A stretch of 64,000 bases of DNA from Allonocardiopsis opalescens. Lineage in GTDB: Bacteria; Actinomycetota; Actinomycetes; Streptosporangiales; Streptosporangiaceae. Below the pieces are notes generated by a model. That model searched no databases. It saw only the letters and a list, made by a program, of their open reading frames with translations, and was not told where the DNA came from. Positions 30,845-39,872 of the stretch are shown here, one piece after another. The number at the start of each line of letters is the position of its first letter. The stretch's first letter is position 1. Both the position numbers and the translations under genes were made by a program. The stretch covers positions 124,001 through 188,000 of the forward strand of contig NZ_PVZC01000001.1 in NCBI RefSeq assembly GCF_003002095.1, in the 5' to 3' direction.

Positions 30845-31301
30845 GTCGCGGGCCGACCGCCCTGGCGCGGGCGGCGCGAGGCAGTACAGTGATGCGCGGC
30901 ACAGAGACCCCCGGGAGTGTGAGACTCATCCGGTTCGTCATGGTCTCGCGTGTTATTTAACTGTTATAGCATCTGTTCGTATTCGTCAGCCGGAACACCA
31001 CGGGAGCGAGGTGGGAGCGATCGTCAGCGGAGCCGCGGGGCCCCGAGCCGGGTGACACCGGCGACGCGGCCCGCACCGCGACCAGCGGTCGTCCCAGGCA
31101 CCGCGCGACCGGGCGGCGCGTCCGCCCGCCCGGTGACCGGACGCCCCTGCCCGGTCATAGCGGTCCCAGCTCCCACGCATTATGCGATGCGGGACATTCC
31201 GCGGCACGTTCCCCTCTACACTGTCAGCTGGCCGGTTCGGCCGGAATCCTGCGGTGGTCGGAAGCGACACCCGGCACCACAACCTGCGAGAGCATGCGCC
31301 C
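30845..31301. other. Long ftsE leader region
   Basis: About 455 bases without a gene. An unusually AT-rich stretch (30950-30975, TTATTTAACTGTTATAGCAT) contains TAGCAT, a plausible -10, without a good -35. It probably holds the ftsEX promoter. Confidence 0.4.
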
Positions 31302-31991
31302 GTGATCAACTTCGATAACGTCACCAAGCGCTACCCGACCCAGAAGCGTCCCGCTCTTGAGGACGTCTCCATCCAGGTCGAAAAGGGAGAGTTCCTTTTC
31401 CTCGTCGGCCCCTCGGGCTCGGGTAAGTCGACATTCCTGCGGCTGGTCCTCAAGGAGGAGCGGCCCAACGACGGCCGGATCCATGTCGCCGGCAAGGACC
31501 TGGCCAGGCTGTCCAACTGGAAGGTCCCGCACCTGCGCCGCCGTATCGGCTGCGTCTTCCAGGACTTCAGGCTGCTCCCCAACAAGGACGTCTTCGAGAA
31601 CGTCGCGTTCGCGTTGGAGGTCATCGGCAAGCCCCGGCGGTTCATCCGCAAGGTGGTGCCCGAGGTCGTGGAGCTGGTCGGGCTGGAGGGCAAGGCCGAC
31701 CGGATGCCCGACGAGCTGTCCGGCGGCGAGCAGCAGCGGGTCGCGATCGCGCGCGCGTTCGTGAACCGGCCGATGATCCTGCTGGCCGACGAGCCCACCG
31801 GGAACATCGACCCGGCCACCTCCATCGGCATCATGAAGGTGCTCGACCGGATCAACCGCACCGGAACGACCGTCGTCATGGCGACCCACGACGCCGCCAT
31901 CGTCGACTCGATGCGCAAGCGCGTCGTGGAGCTCGAAGAGGGCAAGGTCGTCCGGGACCAGTCGCGCGGCGTCTACGGACAGGCGTACTGA
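31302..31991 (+). CDS. ftsE: Cell division ATP-binding protein FtsE
   Basis: 229 residues from GTG 31302 ([20 protein letters not shown]). ABC ATPase with Walker [10 protein letters not shown] at 36-44, the signature LSGGEQQR from L139, Walker [12 protein letters not shown] and the switch histidine in MATHDA. It pairs with FtsX, which follows on the same strand after 80 bases. FtsEX transmits cytosolic ATP hydrolysis to peptidoglycan hydrolases at the septum. The GTG is chosen because the conserved N-terminus begins there. Confidence 0.97.
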   Translation: MINFDNVTKRYPTQKRPALEDVSIQVEKGEFLFLVGPSGSGKSTFLRLVLKEERPNDGRIHVAGKDLARLSNWKVPHLRRRIGCVFQDFRLLPNKDVFENVAFALEVIGKPRRFIRKVVPEVVELVGLEGKADRMPDELSGGEQQRVAIARAFVNRPMILLADEPTGNIDPATSIGIMKVLDRINRTGTTVVMATHDAAIVDSMRKRVVELEEGKVVRDQSRGVYGQAY

Positions 31992-32071
31992 GTCGTTCCC
32001 CGTGACCAGCCCTGTTCGGGCGCTGATGTGTCGGGCCGCGCGGCCTGACGAGGACGGACCCTGAGGCAACA

Positions 32072-32980
32072 ATGCGAGCACAGTTCGTACTTTCGGAAAT
32101 CTGGATCGGCCTCCGCCGGAATCTGACGATGACGATCGCGGTCATCGTCACGGTGGCGATCTCGCTGGCACTGTTCGGCAGTGGTCTGTTGATCAACCGC
32201 CAGGTCGATCAGATGCGCGGCTTCTGGGAAGGCCGGATCCAGGTCACGATCTACCTCTGCAACGAGGTGTCGGCCAACCCGCAGTGCCAGGAGAACGGCC
32301 CGCCCACCGAGGAGCAGCGCGCCCAGATCCAGACCGACCTGGAGGCGATGCCCCAGGTGGAGAGCGTCACCTACGAGTCGGCGGAGGAGGCGTGGCAGCA
32401 TTTCAGCGAGCGCTTCGAGTCCAACCCCGCCCTGGTCGACGCCGCCGACCCCGAGGACCTGCCGGAGTCCTTCCGGGTCGCCCTGCACAACCCGCAGGAC
32501 TTCAACCAGGTGGCCAGCGCCTTCGAGGGGGCGCCGGGCGTCGACAACGTCTATGACGAGCGGCAGATCCTCAACCGCTTCTTCGACCTGCTGAGCGGCC
32601 TGCAGAACGCGGCCTTCATCGTCGCGCTGGTGCAGATCGTGGCGGCGGCGCTGCTGATCGGCAACACCATCCGGCTGTCGGCCTACAGCAGGCGCCGGGA
32701 GACGGGCATCATGCGGCTGGTCGGCGCGTCGAACTTCTACATCCAGCTGCCGTTCCTGCTGGAGGGCGCCATCGCCGGCCTGATCGGCGGGATCGTCGGC
32801 TCGATATTCATCGTGGCCGCCAAGTTCCTGCTGCTGGACGGGATGCAGGACTACTTCCAGTTCGCCACGACGCTTCCGATCAGCGAACTGATCTACGTCA
32901 TCCTGCTCTCCATCGTGCTCGGCGTGCTGCTGTGCTCGCTGGCGTCGTTCATCTCGCTCCGCCGCTACCTCCGCGTCTAG
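32072..32980 (+). CDS. ftsX: Cell division protein FtsX
   Basis: 302 residues. One N-terminal membrane helix (NLTMTIAVIVTVAISLALFG) precedes an extracellular domain of about 120 residues with a cysteine pair (YLCNEVSANPQCQENG). Three C-terminal helices follow (about 175-200, 225-255 and 270-298). This is the FtsX/MacB-type topology. The extracellular domain recruits a NlpC/P60 or RipC-like hydrolase; none is encoded next to it here. It forms the membrane half of FtsEX. Confidence 0.96.
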   Translation: MRAQFVLSEIWIGLRRNLTMTIAVIVTVAISLALFGSGLLINRQVDQMRGFWEGRIQVTIYLCNEVSANPQCQENGPPTEEQRAQIQTDLEAMPQVESVTYESAEEAWQHFSERFESNPALVDAADPEDLPESFRVALHNPQDFNQVASAFEGAPGVDNVYDERQILNRFFDLLSGLQNAAFIVALVQIVAAALLIGNTIRLSAYSRRRETGIMRLVGASNFYIQLPFLLEGAIAGLIGGIVGSIFIVAAKFLLLDGMQDYFQFATTLPISELIYVILLSIVLGVLLCSLASFISLRRYLRV

Positions 32981-33135
32981 GTACGGGGGCCGCCGGACAC
33001 GATCTAGGATTCCGGGGGAGTACCGGGCGGCATCGCCCGGAACGCAGTGCATCGCCGCCGGGTGGGCCGATCGGCTCGCCCGGCGGTGTACGTGGGCCGA
33101 GGACCGTCGGCCGCAGTCGGGACGGGAAGTAAGCG

Positions 33136-33609
33136 GTGGCACGGGAGCAGGGCGACCAGGAGAACAAGGTGATCGCGCAGAACCGGCGCGCGCGGCACGA
33201 CTACCACATCGACGACGTGTACGAGGCCGGCATGGTGCTGACCGGTACCGAGGTCAAGTCGCTGCGCGAGGGCCGCGCGTCCCTCGTCGACGGCTTCGCC
33301 ACCATCAAGGACGGCGAGGTCTGGCTGCAGAACGTGCACATCCCGGTCTACGTGATGGGCACCTGGACCAACCACGCCCCGCGCCGCTCGCGCAAGCTGC
33401 TGCTGCACCGCAAGGAGATCGAGCGGCTGATCGCCAAGACGCGCGAGCCCGGGCGTACCCTGGTGCCGCTGCGGCTGTACTTCAAAGAGGGCAAGGCCAA
33501 GGTCGAGATCGCGCTGGTCCGGGGCAAGCGCAGCTATGACAAGAGGCACGACATCGCCACGCGGGAGGCGGCTCGGGAGATCGAGCGCGCCCAGCGGCGG
33601 CGGCGCTGA
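33136..33609 (+). CDS. smpB: SsrA-binding protein SmpB
   Basis: 157 residues from GTG 33136. An OB-fold protein with [39 protein letters not shown] and [12 protein letters not shown], and a basic tail ([20 protein letters not shown]) that reads the empty mRNA channel. It delivers tmRNA to stalled ribosomes. Its partner ssrA is 6.3 kb downstream, separated by the PBP-like and SDR genes. Confidence 0.97.
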   Translation: MAREQGDQENKVIAQNRRARHDYHIDDVYEAGMVLTGTEVKSLREGRASLVDGFATIKDGEVWLQNVHIPVYVMGTWTNHAPRRSRKLLLHRKEIERLIAKTREPGRTLVPLRLYFKEGKAKVEIALVRGKRSYDKRHDIATREAAREIERAQRRRR

Positions 33610-33622
33610 CAGGAGGCCAGCG

Positions 33623-35560
33623 GTGCACCGCGCAATGAGGTCCCGCGTCCGTCGGATCGGCGCCGCGCTGGCGGGCCTGGTGATCGCCGCCGCGGGCACC
33701 GCCTGCGCCGCGCAGGCGAGTCCGGAGATCTCGGTACGCAATTTCCTGCTCGACTGGCAGGCGGGCGACTACGAGTCCGCGGCCGCCTACACCACCGGCG
33801 CCCCCGCCGAGGAGGTCGCCGGGGCGCTGCGCGCCCACCACGGCCACCTCGACATCGCCGCGATCCGCTTCGGGCTGGGCCCCATCTCCGTCGCCGACGA
33901 GACGGCGTCGGCGGCCTACCGCGCCGAGGTCGACCTCGGCATCAGCGACCCCGTCTGGGAGTACGAGGGGCAGCTGACCCTCAACCGGATCGAGGGCGTG
34001 TGGCGGGTGGTCTGGCAGCCCGGCGTCATCCACCCCCAGTTGGGCGACGGGGAGCGGCTGGCCGTCTCGCACGAGATCCCCGAGCGCGCCCAGGTGCTCG
34101 ACCGCGACGGCGAGCCGCTGGTCGACAACGCCTCCGTGGTCGCCCTGGGCGTGCTGCCCGGTGAACTGGAGGACGTCACCGCGAGCGTCACCCAGCTGGC
34201 CGAGGCGACCGACCACGACGCCGACCGGCTGCTGAACCGGGTCACCTCCGCGCCGCCCAACGACTTCGTGCCGCTGGTCGTCTTCCGCCGCAACGACTTC
34301 ACCGGCGAGCTGCGCAGCGCCGTCACCGGCATCCCCGGCGTGGAGGAGCGCGACATCGAGATGCCGCTGGTGCCCGCGCACGCGGGCGCGCTGATCGGCG
34401 CGGTCAGCGGCACCCCGTCCCGCCAGGACGAGGCCGAGGTCGGCGACCGCTACCAGCCGGGCGACACCGTCGGCGTCTCCGGGCTGCAGGAGGCCTTCCA
34501 GGTCGAGCTGGCCGGCACGGCGACCACCCGGGTGGTCACCCTGGACCCCGAGGGCAATGTCGCCGAGGTGCTGGCGGAGTGGGCCGGGCGGGCCAGCACC
34601 CCCGTGCACACCACCCTGGACTCCGAGGTGCTGGCCGCCGCCGAGACGGCGCTGGCCAACATCCCGACCGACTCGCACCTGGTGGCCGTGCAGGCCGGCA
34701 CCGGCGATGTGCTCGCCGTCGCCGAGCAGCCGGGCGGCTACCGCAACGACGCGGCGCTGACCGGCGAGTTCTTCGCCGGCGACGCCTTCACGATGATCTC
34801 CACCTCCGCGCTGCTGGAGGGGGGCGTGGTGGAGCCGGGCGCCGAGGTGGCCTGCGAGGAGACCAGCACGGTCGACGGCCGCACCTTCGCCAACCTCTCC
34901 ACCGGCCTGGCCGGCTACCCGGTCTTCGAGATGACCAGCCAGACCCCCACCTTCGAGCAGGACTTCGCCAACTCCTGCACCACCGCCTTCGCCTCGCTGT
35001 CGCGCTCGCTGGAGGGGCAGGTCCTGGCCGACACCGCCGCCCGCTTCGGCATCGGCATCGACTGGTCGCTGCCGGTGGACGCCTACCCGGGCGCCTTCCC
35101 CGAGCTGCGCAGCAATGCCGACCTGGCGGCCGCCTCCGTCGGCCAGGACGTCACCGTCAGCCCGATCGCGATGGCGCTGGCGGCCGGCGCGGTCTCCGAC
35201 GGCACCTGGTGGCCGCCCCGCCTGGTCACCTCGCCGGTGCAGGAGGAGCGGCCCCCGGCCCGCCCGCACGAGGCGGCCCGGCTGGAGCCGCTGCGCGAGC
35301 TGATGCGCGCCACCGTCACCGACGGCCTGGCCCAGGAGGCCAACGTCGGCGACGACCCGGTGTACGCGCAGACCGGCCTGGCCACCCAGGAGATCGACGG
35401 CGAGACCCGCCAGGTGCAGTGGTTCGTCGGCTACCGGGGCGATATCGCCTTCGCGATCGCGGTGCAGACCGTGCCGACCGTAGGCGCCCAGCAGTTCGCC
35501 GTCACCGCCGCCGCGCAGTTCCTGGCCGCGCTCCCGTCCAGCGTGGACGGCGAGCAGTAG
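33623..35560 (+). CDS. Penicillin-binding protein-like protein with degenerate catalytic motifs
   Basis: 645 residues from GTG 33623 behind AGGAGG. An N-terminal hydrophobic signal ends near AAGTACAAQ, possibly a weak lipobox. An NTF2-like MecA-N domain spans about 30-150, a PBP dimerisation-like domain about 155-330 and a transpeptidase fold about 340-640. The catalytic SxxK position reads D387-A-F-T390 (AGDAFTMISTSALLEGG), SxN is S451-C-T453 and KTG is Q583-T-G585. All three motifs are altered, so acylation looks impossible. The frame is open and codon use is ordinary, arguing for a retained non-catalytic role in wall synthesis. It follows smpB by 13 bases. Confidence 0.85.
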   Translation: MHRAMRSRVRRIGAALAGLVIAAAGTACAAQASPEISVRNFLLDWQAGDYESAAAYTTGAPAEEVAGALRAHHGHLDIAAIRFGLGPISVADETASAAYRAEVDLGISDPVWEYEGQLTLNRIEGVWRVVWQPGVIHPQLGDGERLAVSHEIPERAQVLDRDGEPLVDNASVVALGVLPGELEDVTASVTQLAEATDHDADRLLNRVTSAPPNDFVPLVVFRRNDFTGELRSAVTGIPGVEERDIEMPLVPAHAGALIGAVSGTPSRQDEAEVGDRYQPGDTVGVSGLQEAFQVELAGTATTRVVTLDPEGNVAEVLAEWAGRASTPVHTTLDSEVLAAAETALANIPTDSHLVAVQAGTGDVLAVAEQPGGYRNDAALTGEFFAGDAFTMISTSALLEGGVVEPGAEVACEETSTVDGRTFANLSTGLAGYPVFEMTSQTPTFEQDFANSCTTAFASLSRSLEGQVLADTAARFGIGIDWSLPVDAYPGAFPELRSNADLAAASVGQDVTVSPIAMALAAGAVSDGTWWPPRLVTSPVQEERPPARPHEAARLEPLRELMRATVTDGLAQEANVGDDPVYAQTGLATQEIDGETRQVQWFVGYRGDIAFAIAVQTVPTVGAQQFAVTAAAQFLAALPSSVDGEQ

Positions 35561-35620
35561 CGGCGGGTGCCCGGCCGCGCAGAAGCGGTCCGGTCCGGGC
35601 GGCGGGGAGCGCGGGGACGC

Positions 35621-36217
35621 TCAGACGCCCGGGCGCAGCACGCTGAAGGCGCGGTCCAGCAGGGCGCCCCGGTCGGCGGTGCCGCCGGAGCGGAGCCATT
35701 CGCGTGAGGCCGCGTCCAGGGCCGAGGCCGCGGCCGCGGTCAGCAGGTCGGCGGTGAACGGGTCGAGTTCGGTGCCGGGGCGTGCGCGCAGGGCCTGTGC
35801 GGCCTGGTCGCGCCATTCCTCGCGCTTGCGTGCGAAGGCGGCCCGCAGCGCCGGGGTGGCCTCGATCAGCCGCAGATCGGACAGGCGCCGCTGCGAGGCG
35901 TCGATCTCCCGCTCCCAGCGGCCCAGCACCCGGCGCAGGCACTCCCACGGGCCGTCGCCGGCCGGGCAGGCGCGGATGTCGTCGGCGACCCGCTCGCTCA
36001 GCGTTTCGACCGCGCTGAAGACGGCGTCCTCCTTGGTGGCGAAGTAGCGGAAGAAGCTCCGCTTGGAGACGCCGGCCTCCCGTGCGATGTCGTCGACGGT
36101 CGTGGCGTCGTAGCCCTTCTCCGTGAACAGCCGTACCGCCAGCGCGGCGAGTTCCGCCCGCATGGTGCGCCGGGTGCGGTCGCGCAGTCCGCCCCGGGCG
36201 GTCCCCTCATCCGTCAT
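35621..36217 (-). CDS. TetR-family transcriptional regulator
   Basis: 198 residues from ATG 36217; ATG 36241 would add eight. The N-terminal HTH is LFTEKGYDATTVDDIAREAG with VSKRSFFRYFATKEDAVF. The C-terminal helical domain is of the MftR/TetR_C type. It is divergent from an SDR gene with about 110 bases between, which contain TGCCA/TGGCA repeats, so it probably controls that gene and itself. Ligand unknown. Confidence 0.88.
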   Translation of the reverse strand: MTDEGTARGGLRDRTRRTMRAELAALAVRLFTEKGYDATTVDDIAREAGVSKRSFFRYFATKEDAVFSAVETLSERVADDIRACPAGDGPWECLRRVLGRWEREIDASQRRLSDLRLIEATPALRAAFARKREEWRDQAAQALRARPGTELDPFTADLLTAAAASALDAASREWLRSGGTADRGALLDRAFSVLRPGV

Positions 36218-36235
36218 GTCGCCGAGTGTACGACC

Positions 36236-36277
36236 TGGCATCTATTGCCGTATATGTCACTCAGTGCCAGTATGGCA
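36236..36277. promoter_or_regulatory. Candidate TetR operator (TGGCA/TGCCA repeats)
   Basis: TGGCA-TCTAT-TGCC at 36236-36249 and TGCCA-GTA-TGGCA at 36265-36277 lie between the divergent TetR and SDR genes. The second is a perfect 5-bp inverted repeat. Confidence 0.5.
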
Positions 36278-36325
36278 GTCGATGCCACCGGACGGCGGTG
36301 GCGTGACATGACCACGGGAGCGGAC

Positions 36326-37234
36326 ATGGGAGATATGCGGGGCAGGAATGTGCTGGTCACCGGGTCTACAGGCGGCATCGGCCGGCAGACCGCGCGGCGG
36401 CTGGCCGAGATGGGGGCGCGCGTACTGCTCGTCGGACGCGACCCGGGCCGCGCCGCCGAGGCAGCGCGGGAACTGCGCCGCGGGACCGGGGCGCCGGCCG
36501 AGGCGCTCACCGCGGACGTCACCCGTCGCACCGACCTGCTGGAGCTGGCCGAGCGGGCGGCCGACCGCTGCGACGGCAGGCTGCACGTGCTGGTCAACAA
36601 TGCCGGAGCCGTGCGGGAGCTCCGGGAGCTGACCGAGGACGGCGTCGAGGCCACCTTCGCCGCCAATGTGCTCGCGCCGTTCACGCTGACCCGCGCGCTG
36701 CTGCCCGCGCTGCGGGCGAGCGGCGCCGGGAGGGTGGTCAACCTGGCCGGAGGCGTGCCGATCGGTCGGATCGCGCTCGACCGGCTCCAGGGGGAGCGGC
36801 GCTACACGGCGCTGTCCCACTACAACCAGACCAAGCTGGCGCTGATGGCGATGTCGCGCGTGCTGGCCGAGCGGCTGGCGCCGGAGGGCGTGACCGTGAA
36901 CGTCGCCTACCCCGGCCACGCCTACACGGAGATGAACCGGGGTCTGACCGCCGCCGCCTACCCGGCGCCGGTCAGACCCGCGGTGCCGCTGCTGCGCCGG
37001 CTTATGCCGGTGCTCTACGGCGGCGCGGCGCTGGTGCGCGCCTCCGACTCCAGTGTGTACCTGGCCTGCGACGACGGGGTGGCCGCGGTGACCGGCGGCT
37101 ACTTCGACCAGCGCCGCCGACGCGTCCGCTGGCCGCGCGGCACCGCCGATCCGCGCGTCCGCGCGGAGGTCTGGCGCCTGTGCGCCGAACTCGCCCCGGT
37201 GGAGTCCGGTCCCGGTGCCGCGGCGGGTGCCTAG
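36326..37234 (+). CDS. Short-chain dehydrogenase/reductase
   Basis: 302 residues from ATG 36326 behind GGGAGC; ATG 36308 is possible. Rossmann motif VLVTGSTGGIG at 9-19, NNAG at 91-94 and active-site Y166 and K170 in SHYNQTKLA. The usual serine position in VVNLAGG appears to be Ala. The closest group is the retinol dehydrogenase/WW-domain oxidoreductase type (NADP-preferring, from LLVGRDPGR). Substrate unknown. It is divergent from TetR. Confidence 0.82.
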   Translation: MGDMRGRNVLVTGSTGGIGRQTARRLAEMGARVLLVGRDPGRAAEAARELRRGTGAPAEALTADVTRRTDLLELAERAADRCDGRLHVLVNNAGAVRELRELTEDGVEATFAANVLAPFTLTRALLPALRASGAGRVVNLAGGVPIGRIALDRLQGERRYTALSHYNQTKLALMAMSRVLAERLAPEGVTVNVAYPGHAYTEMNRGLTAAAYPAPVRPAVPLLRRLMPVLYGGAALVRASDSSVYLACDDGVAAVTGGYFDQRRRRVRWPRGTADPRVRAEVWRLCAELAPVESGPGAAAGA

Positions 37235-38139
37235 CCGCCGAAGGGGCCGCACAGCTCCTCGGTGGCCGCCCACATCCGCCGGGCCGCGGCCTCGTCGTAG
37301 GACGGGCCCGAGGAGCGCGCCGGGCGGTCGCGGTCGTAGTAGCCGCCGTTGCGGTCCAGCGGCTCCACCGCGAGCGCGGTGACCGACGTGGCCGAGCGGC
37401 GAGGGCTGATCGCCATCAGCTGGACCGCCATCACCTGCACCTTGGGGAACTGCCTGCCGAGGTCGGTGCGGACCACCCCCGGGTGCAGCGCGGCCACGGC
37501 CGCCTCGTCGCCGTGCCGCCGGGCCAGCTCGTAGGCGAAGTACAGGTTGGCGAGCTTGGTGCGGCTGTAGGTGAGGAAGGGGTCGAAGCCGCGGCGGGAC
37601 TGGAGGTCGTCGAAGTCGACCCGGATGCCGGTGTGCCCGCCCATGCTGCTGCGGTGGCCCTCGCTGTTGACGCAGACCACCCGGGGCAGCGCCCGAGCCG
37701 GCCCGCCCGGCGCGGCGGGCGGGCCGTCGGGCACCGCGCCCTTGCCGAGCAGCGGCCACAGCCGCCCGGTCAGCGCGAACGGGGCCAGGTGGTGCACGGC
37801 CAGGTTCAGCTCGTTGCCGTCGGGCGTCTCCTGCCGGGTGCGGGTCATCACGCCGGCATTGTGCACCAGGGCGTCCAGCCGGTCGGTGCGCTCGGCCGCC
37901 CAGGCCGCCACGGCGTCCCAGCCCGCGCGGGCGGAAAGGTCGGCGGCCAGCAGCTCCGAGCGGGTGGCGGTGGCCCGCAGTTCGGCGGTGAGCGCGGCGG
38001 CGCGGTCGGGGTCGCGGCCGACCCCGAGCACCCGGTGGCCGGCGGCGGCCAGCCGCCGGGCCGCCTCCCGGCCGACCCCGCTGGTGGCGCCGGTCAGCAG
38101 CACCGTCAGGCGCCCGCGGGGCGCCGGGGCGGGGCTCAC
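37231..38139 (-). CDS. Short-chain dehydrogenase/reductase
   Basis: 302 residues from GTG 38139. The start overlaps the stop of the next upstream SDR (GTGA), so the two are translationally coupled. Motifs are VLLTGATSGVGREAARRL, VHNAGVM, the serine in VVCVNSEGH and Y/K in FLTYSRTKLANLYFA. It belongs to the same retinol dehydrogenase-like group as the gene at 36326, and their 3' ends overlap by four bases. Substrate unknown. Confidence 0.85.
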   Translation of the reverse strand: MSPAPAPRGRLTVLLTGATSGVGREAARRLAAAGHRVLGVGRDPDRAAALTAELRATATRSELLAADLSARAGWDAVAAWAAERTDRLDALVHNAGVMTRTRQETPDGNELNLAVHHLAPFALTGRLWPLLGKGAVPDGPPAAPGGPARALPRVVCVNSEGHRSSMGGHTGIRVDFDDLQSRRGFDPFLTYSRTKLANLYFAYELARRHGDEAAVAALHPGVVRTDLGRQFPKVQVMAVQLMAISPRRSATSVTALAVEPLDRNGGYYDRDRPARSSGPSYDEAAARRMWAATEELCGPFGG

Positions 38140-39026
38140 GGCCGGCTTCCGGCGGGGTCGGCCGCGGGGGCGGTGACGCCGTTCAGGCCGAAGGACTGCT
38201 TGATCAGCCGGTCGCGCAGCCGTGCGGGCAGCCCGCTCAGCGCCAGCAGCAGGCCGACGCCCCGCCCGGCGGAGTAGTACGGCCGCGGCCGCCGGTCGGT
38301 CACCGCCCGGACCACCACGGCGGCGATCTCGCGGGCCGGCGTGTAGGACTGGTTCGCCGTGGCCTTCTCGATGGCCGCGATCGCGCTCGCGTACAGCCCC
38401 TGCCGGTCGGCGGGCAGCCGGGCCCGGTCCCGCCGGGACGCGGCGTCGGCCTTGCCGAAGATGCCGGTGTCGGAGGCGCCGGGCCGGACCGCGGTCACCG
38501 GGACGCCCCACGGCGCAAGCTCCACCCGCAGCGCGTCGTTCAGCGCCTCCAGCGCCGCCTTGCTGGCCGAGATCGGGCCCAGGTAGGGGACGGCCAGCTT
38601 CGCCGTCGGGGCGCTGATGTTCACCAGCCGCCCGGGCCGCCCGCCGGTGCCGACCCGCAGCAGGTCCAGTGAGGCCTGCGCCACCGCCACGGCGCCGAAG
38701 ACGTTCACCGCGAACTGCCGGTGCAGCTCGGCCGCCGAGAGCAGTTCGAGCGGACCCTGCACGATCACGCCCGCGTTGTTGACCAGGGCGCTCAGGCCGG
38801 AGGCGCGCTCGGCGACCTGCCCGAGCGCGGTCCGCACGCTGTCGGGCTCGGTGACGTCGAGCACGACGGGGTGCACCCGGGCCGCTCCGTCGAAGGCGGC
38901 CGCCTGGTCGGCCGAGCGGACGCCCGCGAACACGCGGTAGCCGCGGCCGGCCAGCGCGGCGACGGTGGCGGCGCCGATGCCGCCGGCCGCGCCGGTCACC
39001 AGCACGGAGCCGGTGGAGTCAGACAT
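38136..39026 (-). CDS. SDR-family protein lacking the catalytic tyrosine
   Basis: 296 residues from ATG 39026 behind GGAGAG. Cofactor loop VLVTGAAGGIGAATVAAL and NNAGV are normal. S138 is in LVNISAP, but the YxxxK site reads I152-S-A-S-K156 (GPISASKAALEAL): Tyr is replaced by Ile (ATC). A Tyr at 148 (VPYLG) is off register. Catalysis by the usual mechanism is unlikely. First gene of a two-SDR operon facing the PadR regulator across three ACATGT sites. Confidence 0.8.
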   Translation of the reverse strand: MSDSTGSVLVTGAAGGIGAATVAALAGRGYRVFAGVRSADQAAAFDGAARVHPVVLDVTEPDSVRTALGQVAERASGLSALVNNAGVIVQGPLELLSAAELHRQFAVNVFGAVAVAQASLDLLRVGTGGRPGRLVNISAPTAKLAVPYLGPISASKAALEALNDALRVELAPWGVPVTAVRPGASDTGIFGKADAASRRDRARLPADRQGLYASAIAAIEKATANQSYTPAREIAAVVVRAVTDRRPRPYYSAGRGVGLLLALSGLPARLRDRLIKQSFGLNGVTAPAADPAGSRP

Positions 39027-39036
39027 GATCTCTCCT

Positions 39037-39070
39037 ACATGTTCAGTTAGACATGTTCTGATAGACATGT
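39037..39070. promoter_or_regulatory. PadR-type operator array, three ACATGT at 14-bp steps
   Basis: ACATGT occurs at 39037, 39051 and 39065. The intervals create two overlapping ATGT-N8-ACAT sites (ATGTTCAGTTAGACAT and ATGTTCTGATAGACAT), the classic PadR dyad. The array lies just upstream of the SDR operon and 95 bases from the divergent padR. Confidence 0.8.
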
Positions 39071-39164
39071 AAATCCAGCAGGACTCACGCTGTCAAGCCC
39101 GACGGACCGCCCACCACAGGGCACCCGCGATACTGGTCAGCGAGAACCGGCGAGGAGGCGACCC

Positions 39165-39743
39165 ATGTCACTGCGGCACGCGCTGCTCGGCCTCATCACC
39201 GACGAACCCGCCAGCGGCTGGGACCTCACCAACCGCTGCGCCGAGATCTTCGGCCCCGTCTGGCCCGCCGGCCACCCCCAGATCTACGGCGAACTCTCCC
39301 GCCTCACCGCCGACGGCCTCATCGAGGTCGACCACGAAGGCCCTCGCCGCCGCAAGGTCTACCGCGTCACCGACACCGGCACCGCCGAACTCCGCCGCTG
39401 GCTCGCCCAGACCGACACCGACCACACCATGCGCTTCGAACCGCTCGTCCGCGCCTTCTTCTTCCAGCACATGACACCCGGCGACCTCACCGGCCACCTC
39501 GGCCGCGAAGCCCGCTACTACCGCGAACAAGCCGACAAATACCGCGAACTCGCCGCCGCCAAAGACCGCGGCGACTACGGAGACTCTCCCCGCACCCACG
39601 CCATGCGCATCACCGTCGAAGCCGCCGTCCGCCTCTTCGGCGCCCTCGCCGACTGGGCCGAATGGGCCCAGACCGCCACCCCCCTCACCGCCCCCCGCGC
39701 CGAAGGCGACCGCCACCCCGCCGACCCGCCGCCGCCGGAATAA
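39165..39743 (+). CDS. PadR-family transcriptional regulator
   Basis: 192 residues from ATG 39165 after GAGGAGG. The winged helix is SLRHALLGLITDEPASGWDL with HPQIYGELSRLTADGLIEVD and RRKVYRVTDTGTAELRRWL. A C-terminal Vir_C helical domain follows (EARYYREQADKYRELAAAK). Divergent from the SDR pair, with matching operators between them, it is the probable repressor of those genes and of itself. Inducer unknown. Confidence 0.92.
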   Translation: MSLRHALLGLITDEPASGWDLTNRCAEIFGPVWPAGHPQIYGELSRLTADGLIEVDHEGPRRRKVYRVTDTGTAELRRWLAQTDTDHTMRFEPLVRAFFFQHMTPGDLTGHLGREARYYREQADKYRELAAAKDRGDYGDSPRTHAMRITVEAAVRLFGALADWAEWAQTATPLTAPRAEGDRHPADPPPPE

Positions 39744-39872
39744 CCGCTGGCGTCCCGACCGTTGACTCGATAGTGTTCGAAGGTGGCCGGTACGCCGACG
39801 CCACATGAACACCGCGCAGGCGCCCCGCACGTGCCACCACGCAACGGGCCCCGCGCGTTGACAAATCCACAG

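Noticed and set aside
39858-39863. TTGACA as -35 of ssrA
   Set aside because: It lies only about ten bases before the mature 5' end, leaving no room for a -10.
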